The notes beneath the pieces were generated by a model. That model saw only the letters and a list, made by a program, of their open reading frames with translations. It made no database searches and was not told where the DNA came from. This document shows positions 1-12,660 of a stretch of DNA of 64,000 nt, piece by piece (the stretch's first letter is position 1; the number at the start of each line of letters is the position of its first letter). The translations under genes and the position numbers were made by a program. Source of the DNA: Serilophus lunatus (lineage: Eukaryota; Chordata; Aves; Passeriformes; Eurylaimidae). The stretch spans positions 1,173,489 through 1,237,488 of the forward strand of contig VXBA01000661.1 in assembly GCA_013399895.1 (NCBI GenBank). Direction: 5' to 3'.

Positions 1-1795
1 TTACAATTGCACCTCCTTTGCAGCTGCATGGTGTGTATGAAATGAAGAGATAATTAATAGTATGGAGTTAGAGTTGGTCCCCTGAGAGAGACAACTTTAC
101 ACAACAGTCTCAGGTCTGTTAGTAAATGCTGCAGCAATTGACAGCTATTGAAGCTGAGAGAGACAACATTCTTTTAGTACCCTTTATTCCTGAAATCTTC
201 CTGGAGGAATTATGGCAACATGTGAGATGAGTGGAAATCTATGTACAGCAAAGATTGATACCTCATACCACAATGAGATTTTTTTTAGCTTTCTTCTTAA
301 TAAATTTGATTAAGTTTCTCTAGAAGTATCTGAAGTGGAATGAAAAGGGGGAAGAGTGTTTTGTGTGAGATATTTGAAAAGATTCATTACTAGGGATTAT
401 GCTTAATGAAACACATCCTGTGTGTGAGGCCGTGTGGTTGGTGCATTTAATATGTACAAATTAAATCTTCTCCTGGAAATATACTAACAAAAAACAATGA
501 ATTAAACATCAGGACCAAGAGATGCTGGCTTATTAATAAAATGTAACCCTGTTTAGAGAATTCCAATTTACTGAACACAGATGTTGCCAGTAAAATAATT
601 AGAGGAAAAATTTAGCATCCAGCAGAATATCAAATTAATTAAATATCAAAGTTTTATAAAGATTTAAAACCCCAGTAAAAGTTAGGTAAAAGGATTAGTG
701 GAGGGAAATGCTAGGCAATTTTTTATGGTATTTCATGGAGTTAACGCTGGAAAAATGAAACTTACTGTTTAAAATCAGTCTTCTAAAAATACATATCAAG
801 GAAAACAAAGCCTTGCTCTTTAGCTGTAATATATAAGGATTGCTGGCATAGTGTTACAGAAATGAAAATGAGTATGATTGGAAATGGGCAAGAGGAATTG
901 CAAGAAAGAATAGAAATGTAATTCTTGACAGAAAGGCATGGGAATAAAATCAGCAATTAAACAGTGATTGGGAAAAGGACTCTGAGGACAAAGAAGTATC
1001 AGAATATTAAGCCTAGCATGAGAAGAGTAGCAGAAAGTTAGAATGTGGAGGAGAGATGTGAAGAACAGAAATATGTGCTGTAGAAGGGCAAAGAACTCAG
1101 AGTATATTAAAAATGCTACAAAGCATCCTCTGAGCAGTGTTCCATCTACATTTATAAAATTTTAGTTTTTCTTTTTTTTACTCCTAAGAACACTAAATTT
1201 GGGAGTTACTCTGCCACATAAATATGAAAGTTCATGATCTAAAATCTAACCTTTCTAACTTTTCAGCTCTCAGAAGCTTTAATCAGCAGTTACCAGTAAG
1301 TAAAGCTAATTTTGTACCTTGGATAGAATAGATGATATAAAAAAGTTCCTTGGGGAGGTAGTTACTAAAATTTGAGGCTGTTGCAGCAAAACTCAAATAG
1401 AAAGAATTAATTTAGACTGGAACACCATAGTATAAACTGTGTATCTTGGCAAGGCTGTGTGGATGGGAATAGGTAGCAATGACAGCAAGAAATTGGCCCT
1501 AAAACAGCACCGTCAGCTCTGAGAAGTCCCCAGACAGGGGTTTAGGAAAATGAGAATGTGTTGCTGGCAAGGATACTCATCAAACTGGAATTAAGGTGCA
1601 TTGTTTTAAGAATAGAAAATGAGCTCGTGAAAGAAGCACTGCTGGAGTTTCACTCCAGTGCTGTGCTGTTTACAGAAACGGAAGACTCAAATGCAGTTCC
1701 AGAAGTTGTCCAGGTGCCAACTCTATTATTTTCTAACCATGTTTGACACAGCAGCATTTTGATTCTACCTCCCATATCAGTTTCAAAATACTTAC
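1..1795. other. Unique AT-rich non-coding DNA
   Basis: I see no gene, repeat family or RNA gene here. The sequence is AT-rich with many short A/T runs and stops in all frames. The short open frame on the plus strand near 1.56-1.75 kb has no recognisable motif and is not supported as a gene. Most likely intronic or intergenic. Confidence 0.6.
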
Positions 1796-1872
1796 CTTTA
1801 AATCTTTGTTTCCATCTCTATTTCCCAGCCACATCTCCTCCTTGTTCATTTTGGAAATATCAGCATTTTCTG
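1796..1872 (-). other. Exon-like segment, minus strand (77 bp)
   Basis: Read on the minus strand, this segment ends in AAAG followed by GTAAGTAT, a near-perfect 5' splice donor (plus-strand ACTTAC at 1790-1795). It begins after an ATTATCAG acceptor (plus CT at 1873-1874) with a moderately pyrimidine-rich lead. One frame is open across all 25 complete codons, starting two bases into the segment and ending exactly at the donor. It reads ENADISKMNKEEMWLG and continues with a charged tail ending in DLK. The other two frames have stops. The polar, charged composition resembles a real exon more than translated AT-rich noise. I do not recognise the peptide and see no partner exon, so this may be a chance exon, a lncRNA exon or a real coding exon of a minus-strand gene whose intron spans this window. 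Confidence 0.25.
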
Positions 1873-2416
1873 CTGATAATTATGAAATCAAGAGTCCACT
1901 TTTTAGACAAGTCAAAATACTTCAGCCTCACACTAGAGAAGAGTTTAAATTGCAAACTTACATTAACATAATTTTCTTCTGCATGTCATTAGCACTTGGT
2001 ACATTCTTAAGATTGTTTATGTATTCAAAGGTGAAAAAATTTGTTTCCTTGGTTTTGTCATAATTAATAGCATTTATGCTATAAACAGGAATTTTAACAC
2101 TGAAAGGAAATGGAACTTTGAAAATATATTGAGAAGACTGACACAGATTATTCCCTATGCTATGTTCATTAGCATTCTTGATTTAATTGTTTTAGGAGAG
2201 GTAAATATGTGGGCTAATAAATAAATGCATAAGTTATGGAGCTGATGCATTCTCACTTTGCTCTTGTACCTCTCGCTGGGCTTAAAGTAACATCCTGAAG
2301 TCATCAGAAGGAATTCATCATTTGCATACTCCAGCTAGGTAGCCCAATTTCTTGAAATATTCCTAAAAGGATTCCATTCACTCTCTCTTTTCTAACCTGG
2401 ATCCTTTGCATTGCAG

Positions 2417-2524
2417 GGGAAGGAATTGAGTCTCCTGAAAAATAGGGTTTTGATGTGCAGTGAGTACATTGCAGTGAGCTTAATGCCCCAAATGGCCACT
2501 AACTCTTTCACTGATGAAGTTACT
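2417..2524 (+). other. Exon-like segment, plus strand (108 bp)
   Basis: The acceptor is good: a TTCTAAC branch-point-like motif near 2391, then pyrimidine-rich sequence ending TTGCAG at 2411-2416. The segment is open for exactly 36 codons in the frame starting GGG AAG GAA (GKELSLLKNRVLMCSEYIAV, then more) and reaches a weaker donor, ACT followed by GTAAGA, at 2525. A nearer donor, GTGAGT at 2460, would give a 43-bp exon instead. The protein is not recognised. The frame continues open to about 2656, so openness alone is not evidence of an exon boundary. Low confidence. Confidence 0.15.
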
Positions 2525-3586
2525 GTAAGATTTAGTGACACACACTTCTTATTTTCTTTGCTGTACAGGAGCATGGCAGTGCAAAATAGAAACATTAATC
2601 TTTTAATTTGTTTTGCTGCAAGTATAACCTCATTGCACAGGGTGAAGCAGCTGTAACTGCTTTATTTTACTCTTCCCTTTTCTCTAGAGTGTCTCCAGCC
2701 TCTGGGACCTGAGAATGCTGGCAGTTTACAAAGCTAATTTTCTCACCATTGTAATGCAGTTATTTTTCTACATTCTATTTGCTGAGTGTGTAAGGGATTG
2801 TACATCTCAGCCTGAAGTTGTCCTCTGTCAGGGACGATGAGTTCGGTGTACTTGTGTGTGTGCGTGTATATGAATGTTCTGTTTATTCCTCCCCGTCCAT
2901 ATACTGGTAGCAAAAAGGAAGAAATCTGCCTGTTTTTAAAGGTTGACAAGGATTATTCAGGGTTATATTTCAAGCTAGCAAAATTTAGATTGCTCCGATT
3001 CTCCCACAGATCCCTGTTATAATTACTGAGTTTCTAGCACGGGAGTTGTGCCTTCATTTCCCAGCCTGCCAAGGCTGGCTCTGTAACTTTGGCTGATACA
3101 GGTAAATGAGATAAATGCAGTTACATGCTGTGAGTGAATTTTTTTTTACCTTTTCACATATTCCAATTGATGAGCACACATAATTTCTAGTGTGATTTTC
3201 CCTTTTCACAGTCTTCCAGAAATGGTAATTTTTGCAACATTCACCACTACTTTGAACTCCTTTGTAAGAGTTATTTTGTCAGCTCTAATAATATCAGAAA
3301 GACTAATAAGCTGTGTTTTCTAGGTGTTTGTGCAGAATAAATGGGAGCTCTGAATATCAAGCAAGAGTAGTTGAAGAAACTTCAAAGGACAGAAGTGAAG
3401 TGATCATTATTATGCTTCCTTTGAAACTGTGGAGTTTAAAGTTGAAGTCAGATTCAAACAACCTAAAATACTCCCAGGTCAATAGAAGTTATTGTGTTTC
3501 ACAAAATCATTGTGCTCTGTGATTTATCTTCTTTGAATTACCTTAAAGGTTAGCAGAGACTTGTTGTGTCCACCTTTCTTTTAGAT
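2525..3586. other. Non-coding DNA, nothing recognised
   Basis: Unique sequence with a short imperfect TG-rich stretch near 2.85 kb. Small open frames on both strands overlap one another and show no domain, signal peptide or splice context worth naming. Confidence 0.5.
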
Positions 3587-3666
3587 GAAGATACAGATCC
3601 ACTGAAATTGTTAATTACCTTTCATGGAAGATGCAGATCTAGCAAAAATATTAATTAACCTCTGAA
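3587..3666. repeat. Diverged 40-bp tandem duplication
   Basis: Two adjacent 40-base units, 3587-3626 and 3627-3666, both start GAAGAT and align without gaps. Twenty-five of the first 33 positions match; the last seven bases have diverged. Each contains a TTAATTA core. The lead into the first unit (TTTTAGATGAAGA, then ACAGA) also resembles the 3' end of MIR/L2 elements read in reverse, so the unit may descend from an ancient SINE. Confidence 0.45.
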
Positions 3667-6600
3667 AAGAATGGTTTCATGCCATCTTGCTAACACCTTT
3701 TTTTTTGTTCCTTCCCTGTACTATGCCTTTTTTCTAGCATTCTTTTTGTGATGTTTGATCAGATGCTTGCCACAACTTTTGTGTAAAAGGGAGTGTCAGT
3801 TAGTCAGTAGCCTGTGAAGTGTTTGTGGGATCTGAATCTCCATAGAATAAAATTAGACTGGATAACAGCTGGTGACTGTGGAGTTTACTGGGCTCTCCTT
3901 TTTGTTTATAAATTTTTATAGTCCTGTTTTAAAATAAAAAAAAGAAACGAAGGAGCTGTATTAACCTGCCCAGATCATTAAGTAGGTCCACTGACATTCA
4001 AAAATCTATTTCAATTTTTTCTTGTATTTTCAAGGGAAAGGGGAACAAAACTGCAAAATGCACCCACTTTAGAGACTCCAGAGTCTGATTCTCCTAGAAT
4101 GTCTGTAATCTGTCATGCAAAGAAACACCATCATCACCTGAGAGCTTTTGAATTGAATGGCACTCCTGTCATATGGCAGTTATATGGGCATTTGTTTTAT
4201 TGACATTAAGGTGCAGTTGTTCTTTGGTTAATGCTCTCAGAATAACAGCAGTGCATTCATTCCCTGATAAGGAGTTTTTATCCCAATCCCTCTCTTCTTT
4301 ACCATCTCTAGAGAGATTATTGGTCTGTCTTTGTGGAGAAAGCTGAGTAGCTTCATCTCATTAAGTTGAGCAAAGTAGAATTGAGTCTTCCTTGCTAGAG
4401 TAACTTCAGGATTAGGATTTGGAGGGAGTTATTATTTAATGATGTAATGGAAATATGAACGACAGGTTACACTGTGCAACTGCATGGTACAGCACATGGA
4501 AAAGAAGGTCAAATATAATTTTTCAAAGTGTGTTGATAGCTGTGGAAATAAAGGACATTACATCATAATAGAAAAATGACGTTTTAAGGATTTGTAGGTT
4601 TTTTTTTTTTTTTTAATTAGGACAGATGTTTCTTAAAGGAAGAATTGAACCAGTTGTCAGTGGAGATTTACAAAGTACTTAAAAAAATGAAATTGTACTC
4701 TCATCAGGCACTTTCCATGTATTGAGCTATAAAGAAGTGGCAAAAAAATGATGACACTTTTAAAAATTGCTGCTTCAGCTCTAGTGAGACATTATATTTT
4801 AGCTGATAAGTGCTAGGAATAATGTTTTGCATAAATATTCCACAATATTGAGCATATTTCGTGTCTATAATTAGAGCTTTGATTTACTCACATACAGAAT
4901 TAATTAGGGAGTAACAGCTGTACTGTAATTCTTCTTTTATAACCCAAGCTTATTTCTTCTTCTTCTTGTTAAAATCAAAGGTATACAAATATTTCTTTAA
5001 CCTTTCTTGATACTGAAAAAATAATCTGTTTAGAAGATAAGTATCCTAGTGCTAAATACAAAAACGTGTATTCTGCTGTCCAAACTGGATTTTATACTTC
5101 ATAGGGTCTATGCCAAGGCTACTAAAACTCTTCAGTGAGGAAAGATATGGAAAGAAAGTGCCTGAGCAACTGAAGCACAGTTGAATGAAACACAATAAAT
5201 CCTGTGGTTATGCTCTGCCACTTTTTCTGCCTCAGAGTCTTAGGCTAAGGAGAGAGGAAACAGCCTTGCTGTACCATCTTTCTTTCAAGTGCTTTTGTGC
5301 AATATGCAGTAGATTTTATATATCATTCACAAACAAATGTGCCATTTAAAAATGGGACTTGGTCAGGGTAAAGGATAAGGTAAAAGACCTCAGTATGGGA
5401 TATTAAACAAGGCCAGTTTCCTTGGGGCAAGTGTTTGCTGAGGCATTTCCCAGTGCTGACAAGCTGCAGGCAAATGACCACTGGGCATTTAGTTCCTTTC
5501 TGCCCAATCCCCTCGTTTGTTCAGCTGGAGAAAGGTATGAGCCAAAGTGTCTGAGCTGTGCTCATCACTTACAATCCAGCCCCACGTGGTGAGTGTGCAG
5601 TGGCTGTGATCAGCTGCTCAACACTTTGCCTTGTTCAAGCTGCTGCTGCTGCAGCCTTGCAGTCTCTCTCCAGAAAGCCCCAGTGAGGAAAGCTATGTCG
5701 GCAGGGGGCTGAAGAGGATACAAATCAGCCTTTTAGATTTAAAAGAAAACCATACATGCCAAGGAGAAGTGCTTCTACTTGATTAAATATCCACTGACTG
5801 ATTTGTCTTCAGGCTGCGTCCTCATTTGCTGGTGGTGGATCCCACGGCCCCATTCCCCAGTGGAAATGATTCAATGTACTGTATCAGAAAATTGCTTTGA
5901 TGAGTCACAAGTTTGCCAGTTTGACTTTAATAGAAAAATTGCGAGGAGGTATTTGAGTTATGATTGTGCTGGGCTTTTAAGAATGCATGAGTACAGTTTC
6001 CATTCTTCACGTTTAATTCAGCATTTGAGAGCAGAGGATAGGATGAGAAATATGGGCATGATTTACTAGTTGCTTCAGAACAGTGATGAAAATGCAAGTA
6101 GTGTACTAGTGATATATTAGCAGAAGAGATTCACTCATAAATAATAAAGAACACCTCTGAAGGTGACACAGATTCCAGTTGTAGTTCCAATATTTAATGA
6201 TCTTATGAAAACTGTTTATGTTTAGATTTAAGAATGGATATAAAATTATACTTCTAAAACATAATTAGCAATCTCTCCATATGGGATTACAGTTTCTCTT
6301 TTAAATGTGAATGTACTGCTGAAGAAATGCATCAGAGTAACAGTAGATTTTTTAAAACAGTGTATCTTCAAAAGGAAGTTTCCTGAGGATCAACAAATAT
6401 ATAAAGTAACAAGTCCCTGCAGAATCTTGTAAGAAGTCAAGAAAGTCCAATTTCTTTGTGGAATAACTGTTCTTGTCACCGCTGTCTATTTTTGGATTAT
6501 TTGCATGTCTTAACAGTGAAAGACCAGTCCCTAATTTATTACCTTCCAAACTTCTGACTATTTGAGAGACAAAGAGCTCCTTTTGTTCCTTGTTGCTTTC

Positions 6601-7017
6601 CTGTACCAAAGGGACTGAATTAAACCAGAAAAGAATCAAACTTCATTGATTAATTAAAAAAAGCTTGCTATGCAGTGAAGTTTATTTTAACAAGTTATAC
6701 AGCAGGCAGAAGGTTGTTAGGAGTATAATAAAGTATAATCCTTGCTAGTAAGTAAAATGAGGTAGAGTAGCTTTTCAGGAATGAAGCCATTAACATGACA
6801 ACTAAAATGAACAGAAAATTAGGCCTGTTTGTGGGGTTTACCACATACCCGTGCTTCTGCACCCCTGGAAAAATTTTCCCATAACTAGCAAGCCAATGTC
6901 TAAATTTTGAAAACTTGTGCTGTCCATGTTGCAAAAGGAGGGGAAAAAAAGCTCCTTACAAATATATCTGAAAGATCATATCCTTTTTCATAATTTTTTT
7001 TGTGTGTGTCTGTGCAG
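3667..7017. other. Unique non-coding DNA
   Basis: No gene recognised. It contains a T homopolymer of 16 at 4599-4614 and other short T runs. The small open frames (for example 5779-6069 on plus and 6352-6639 on minus) have no recognisable domains and no good splice context. Confidence 0.5.
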
Positions 7018-7131
7018 ATGTGGGATTACGCAGCAAATTCTGCAATTTCCTTGATGAGAGGCACCTTTGTTAAGGATTGTGGACTTCTCAGTGCTAATTC
7101 ATCAAACTACAGCAAGACTTGTATCAAATAA
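7018..7131 (+). other. Exon-like segment with in-frame stop (terminal-exon-like)
   Basis: A long pyrimidine-rich stretch (a run of eight T, then GTGTGTGTCTGTGCAG) ends at 7017, the kind of tract expected at a 3' splice site. Directly after it an ATG-started frame is open for 37 codons (MWDYAANSAISLMRGTF, continuing to ...SKTCIK) and ends at TAA 7129-7131. If real, it would be a terminal coding exon, or a first coding exon with the ATG at the splice junction. No family is recognised and no plausible upstream exon is seen. Confidence 0.15.
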
Positions 7132-9452
7132 TGCAGAAAGGAAAAGGCTCTAAACCCAGTTCTTAGGCCTACACTTATGTTTTCATGCCATGCAGTTTCT
7201 TGAATCCTTTAATTTTTCAGACAAAATTCACACATGAATATTAATGAGAACACAATAGCCTCACTGTTGCAAGTGTTTAGACCTCAAAATTATTTAAAAC
7301 TGAATAGTTAATGCCTCATCATTCGTCATCTCTTTGTGATGATTCAGAATGTGACTATGTGGCAAATGAATTATGCAGTGGTTAGTACCTGCATAGAAAC
7401 TGCATTCTTTGTACCTTCTGGGGAAAGTACAGCAAGAGCCAAAATTTCTGCTGTTATATATCCTAATAGTTGCTGGAGCTGCTCAGTTACTATGGTCTGT
7501 AATTCTTCCACAGTCAGAATTGTCTAAAAGCTCACCAAACAAAGATTTATAATCAAAATGCCTTTAGCAGAAACCTGATGGTGTCCAAGGTTCCTGTGAT
7601 AGTGGAGTTTGAGCTGGACAAAAGCATCCTGAACTTTCTTTTAATATGTGCAAGCTTCTTAGAAGAAAAAAAAAAGTATTCCAGAATCAAAAACTTCTCT
7701 CGTTTTAGTTCTTGGTGAGTTAGTTGGTACAAACCCAACTTTTCATAACTTACTGTAAAAATGGAAGTGATCAATGCATAATTTTATTCTAACCATAGTT
7801 TTCTGCAGGATTCTGTAGGGCTTGAGATGTTTGTGAGCTTTCCTAGACCAGAGCTTGCAAACCTTTCAACTGAAGTACTGCAGGAAGGACAATTTGGATT
7901 AAAATATTCCAAATAGGTATATTTGGCATCTGGTTTTGATGAACTTGGGTAATTATCTTTTTGCAGTATAAAACTCATACTCATGTTGTGCTGCTGGAGC
8001 TGAGGACACAATGTCTATTGCAATTATGTAATTAGCAATGGGTAATTTTGCCTTCAAGCCTGAAGTGATTTCTTTTGGGAGAATTATTTCTAAGGCTTGG
8101 GTACATGAGGTTAAAACTGTCTGAATCTTCTCATACTGGTCTTAGATGTTTTAAATCTTTGAACCTTGGGTTTAGGGTGTTCAGTTTCAAAGTGAGTGCC
8201 CCTTGTTTAGTTGCACAGTATATTTGGAGTACCTGTGATAACATTTGTATTGGAAAGATCCCAATACATCTGCTGAAAATGCCAAGATGAACAATTTAGA
8301 GAGAAAGAGTGAGGAAAACTGTGCTCGGCCACAGATATGTTCCATTTCTCAAGTTTGTGAATTTCAGCAGTAAAGGGAATGTGTGTGAAAGTATGACAAT
8401 AAATATATCAGAGAAATTCACTCTATAAATCTTACCCTGAGGGAGGGGGGTGGAAGTCTCTTTAAATCTGTGTGTTCCAGCCAGATTTAAACATTGCTGC
8501 TATACTTACGAGAACCGCAGCCCTTACTTTTCTACAAATTAATCACCTTGCCATTAAAATACCTTATCAAGACTGCATGCCAAAAGTGGCAATAAAAATA
8601 ATAATAAAAGCATCCATCAACAAACAAACCTGAAGAGGCCACAGCAAACTATTAAAACTGAGAAGATCCAAAAATAAATCTTTAAGCTTTTTTTCTTTTT
8701 AATGGAGAAGGAAGAAACTTTCTTGAGGAACAATATTCAAAGAAGCAATATAATACTATGATGAGAGGTGTTTCCCACAGATTTGAGTGGGAGTTTTGGG
8801 CTGAAGTGTCTCAGGAGAGAAAATACAGCAGCTGAGAATTTCAATGAAATACCTGCCTTCCACAAAGTTTCTTTGAAATTTAAGTATTCAGCTCTCCGAG
8901 GTAGAAGAGCTAGAAAGAGAAAAAAGAAAAATTTGAGTTATTTAATGTGCTTTAGATGGATAAAACTGGATCAAAAGCATATGAAAATCATAGGAAATAA
9001 AGGGGTTTTGGGAGGAGGAATAACTGACTTGAGAAATGCAGAGGTTCTTGGAAATGTTTTCCATAAAGTGTAAATGGATGTTTCCAGATTGAAAAATGTT
9101 TTTCCACAGTAAACATGATACAAAGTCTCAGCAAATTGTAAATTAAATTAAAACAAGAACACATCTGTTCACAGGTGTGTGCTTGTGAATGATCACCTTC
9201 TGGCAGTCAGGTACAATGCTGTGTGCTCTAGTCAAACACTTAGACCTTTTACTTCAATATATCAGCCTTTCTAGAGGTGGAGTTTGTAGTTAACTAAAGA
9301 CATAAAAATTACCTTGTAAACCCTGAATGATCTACAGAGCAAATATTTTTGGTTTGGTTCAGCAAGGAAGAGCAGTTACATTATACATCAATGAGTGAAA
9401 CTCTTTATGTGATGATATAGTTGGCTGCTGCATTATTTTTTCTTTTACTTAC
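7132..9452. other. Unique non-coding DNA
   Basis: No gene, RNA or interspersed repeat recognised. Features are limited to short A/T runs, an ATA/ATAA-rich stretch near 8.59 kb and a G7 run near 8.44 kb. Open frames on both strands are short and overlap. Confidence 0.5.
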
Positions 9453-9519
9453 CTTCCCTGGTTGTTGTTTTGGGTTAAATGCATGCTTATTTTGTTGCAA
9501 AGTATACTTTGACTTCTCC
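9453..9519 (-). other. Exon-like segment, minus strand (67 bp)
   Basis: On the minus strand the segment ends GGGAAG followed by GTAAGTAAAA, a strong donor (plus ACTTAC at 9447-9452). It begins after a GCTTAG acceptor (plus CT at 9520-9521) with a poor pyrimidine tract. One frame is fully open for 22 codons ending at the donor (EKSKYTLQQNKHAFNPKQQP, then GK); the frame starting at the first base has a stop. The phase at the donor (0) is the same as in the candidate at 1796-1872, but the start phases do not allow the two to be joined directly. No protein family is recognised. Confidence 0.2.
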
Positions 9520-12359
9520 CTAAGCGATCCTATGAACCACATCAGCTTTCCTTACATACAATTTTAAACAACTGATTTGCCACATTTTTGGCTTGTCATC
9601 CCCAATGTGGTTTTCCTAACATGAAGGACACAGTAAGATTTGTGCTGATGTCAAGGGAGAGTGTCTAGTTATACTGTCTTCCAAAGCAGTGGTTCAGGAC
9701 AGAAATGTGTCATTATTTTCTTCAGAAAGTTATTTCTCCTGAGGTCAGAAACTTTGAGGTCTTTGTTCTTATTGCCTAGTTCTGATACTCTGTAAATGGC
9801 CAGTGACTTCACAATTAATTTCTAAAGTTAGATGAAGTAAATGGACAGCCATCTCCTGATGCTGCCTTACCTCCCCTTGAACATTGAAAGTTGAGTGAGA
9901 TTTTAACTACATTTTTGAATTTACATTATTTTAATACATGGAATTCCTTATGATACTCATTGAGTATTATGCTGAGTGAAGGGAGACATTTTAACAGAGA
10001 TGAGCTAAATAAGAAATTGGAATTGGTCTATGGAAAGCTTCATGAGACTTGGGATAGAAAGATTTGGCAATACTTGATAAAGTAAGAGAAAGCCTATAGA
10101 AAGGCATCAGACTACACTAAAGTGCAAAGTAAGGTGTGACAACTCCCAACTTTTGGACAGACAGTGACTCAGAATGCTATATGTTCCCAAGTAAAAGATT
10201 ATTTTCTATCCCCTCCTGGATCAGTGGATAAAATACTACCATGCTTAGAGTCCATGACTGTAATCTGAAGGCTGAGGGGTGAATGGCACTCACCTGCCAA
10301 TAATAGTTTAGAAACTTATAAAAAATTATATATTTGAATAACAGAAAACTTCTTGCAAACAAATTTTTATTTTACAACATAAATTTGTGGACAAGAACAC
10401 AGGAGGTGGTGTGTTCTGGGCTGCCTGCATTACAGATGTGACTTGTCTCAGCAGTTGTCTTGTGACATTAAATGTATGTTTCAAGAAAATGGCAACATTA
10501 ACAATTATTCTGAGTTAGAATGTAATATAAGGATGTAAAAAAGTTGATAAATGCCAACCTGACCAATTTATTCAATGAACTACTCAATATGATTTCTAAT
10601 TTAATTTAGACTTAAAATCTTATTTGAATATTAAATTTAGTCTTTCTTATGCGCTTGGGAGATATTGAAGTTTTCCCCATTTAAAGACTGCTGAGGGTTC
10701 TCTCCTGGTGCTGGATTTTCAGTTGCCTATAATTTTACCAGAGACTGCTTCTCAGGGATGGAATTTTCTATACTTGTAGTCTGCTCCATTATTGTATCAA
10801 ATTTACTTTCCTTCAAAAAAGAAAGGCTTAGAATGAGACAAGTGAAAGTAATTGCTTTTCAGTGTTCAAGATTTCCTTTGAAAATTCAAAAGTACTGCTA
10901 TATTTTCGAGCAGGACTTTACATTTCATGAGAGGGGAGAAATACTTTTTATATTCTTCTTAGAAATCCATACAACTTGGAAAAAATTGTAGGTATTTGAA
11001 AGTTATCAAGAGATACTGCTTATTTTTTCAGGTGAGATAATCCATTTCCTCTAAGTGTAGCTGTTTCTTGCAGGTCTGAGTTTGACTTATTTTCTTTACG
11101 TTCAGAATTGTAACAGTGAAGCTGGACTTTCTCTGGAATAGTTTCCTCAGTATGCAGACAGTATGGAAACTGAAGACACATGATTACAAAATATGTGAGC
11201 AAAGAATTCATAATGGGCTAAAGGAGGAAGGCAAGAAGAAGATGTCAGGATGCAGCTGAGACGAAAGGACATAAAAACCAGCCATTACTGGAGAATCAGA
11301 TTTCTGTGACAGATTTCCTCACCATTCTGTAGCTTCTCAAATACTTTCAGTGAACTTCATCCAGCTGTTTCCAGTCACGCTGTCACTACTGTGTGAAGAC
11401 AAATGTTGAACAGATTCTTTAAGCAGTGGTCTCTCAGATGCCCCAGTATCACAGAAATCATATTTGCTCCTTCTTCTCAATTTATAGCCCCATTAATTCC
11501 TTCAAATAATGACCGAATTTTCTGTTTACATTCAGTTTAATGGAAGAGGCAGAAATGACCATTATACATTGCCATTAATGAAATGTTCACTTAGAAAAAC
11601 CAAGAGAAGTTGAGAGTTATTTGCATTCTGTGGGATTGCTGATGGCATCAGGCTTCAGACACGCTTGTCCTGTATCAGAGTGGAAAGATAAGAAGAATAT
11701 TCCAGTGGGTTTAAGAACAGCTGCTAGCTCCATTTGTATGTCTGACATTAGCATGGGTGAGGCCAGCTGAAGCTCTATTCCTGTTTTGCAGGTTTGCTAG
11801 TTAGAGAAAAAAAATTGGCCTCATCTTCAGCTCTGGCTTTTTACTTTCAAGAAAATCAATATTTTGAACAATTTATTTCAGTAGTTGTTTTTCGCAGTGT
11901 TGTGTTGCTGTTTGGGGAATTGATGAGTTGTGTTGCTCTTTCTCCTTTTTTGTAACATTGGAGACACCTTGAAGGGCTTTTTGCTTGTCTTCATTGCCAA
12001 ACAAGGCACTGGAGATGGTGAAGCTGTACTGTCAGCTGAAAGATTTTGGAATTTTAGATTAATAGTTCAATTTTCCAGAGTTCTCCATCTACTGACATTT
12101 AATGAAATTGTTGCATCAATATTGCAAAGACACATTGCATAAACTTTTTTGTGTAGTGATAAAAAAAGCTGTAATGTCTGAAACTTTTATTCTATACATC
12201 TACATAATCTCTAACTTTCTCCAGTCTTTGCTAATTGACTACTTCCATAGAAAACAAACCTTCCTCTGGTTTAAATTTAATGTGAGATTCTTGTCCCAAA
12301 ACTTTCATTTAGATTATGGCAGTCAATATCAGAATTCTGGAAATACCTGAGCAGCTTTA
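9520..12359. other. Unique non-coding DNA
   Basis: Nothing recognisable. Small open frames (for example 10758-10991 plus, 11020-11211 minus, 11930-12350 plus) lack domains and splice context. Confidence 0.5.
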
Positions 12360-12660
12360 TCTTTGCCTATAAAAACACATCAAAAAGTAGATATTTTATT
12401 TGGTCAATTACTTGAAAGATATAAAATGAAGGGTATCAATACTTAATAAATATTGTTTGTAACAAAATTATAAAAAAGACTACTAGGTATTAAAGCAAAA
12501 GCAATAAAAAATTAATACCGAGTTGTAATACTTTAAAAATAGTTTTGAAATAAAAAAGTTAATATGGTATGTGGAAATCATGCTTCATTATAATAATACT
12601 GCTATATTGAAGAAACACAATATGCAGTATATTTAATTGTTAGACTTTATTAAATCTTTT
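12360..12660. other. AT-rich tract
   Basis: A continuous stretch with very few G or C runs and many A/T words (ATAAAATG, TTAATAAATA, AAAAAATTAATA, AATAATACTG). Such tracts can be matrix-attachment-like or simply neutral AT-rich DNA. No coding or RNA feature is visible. Confidence 0.5.
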
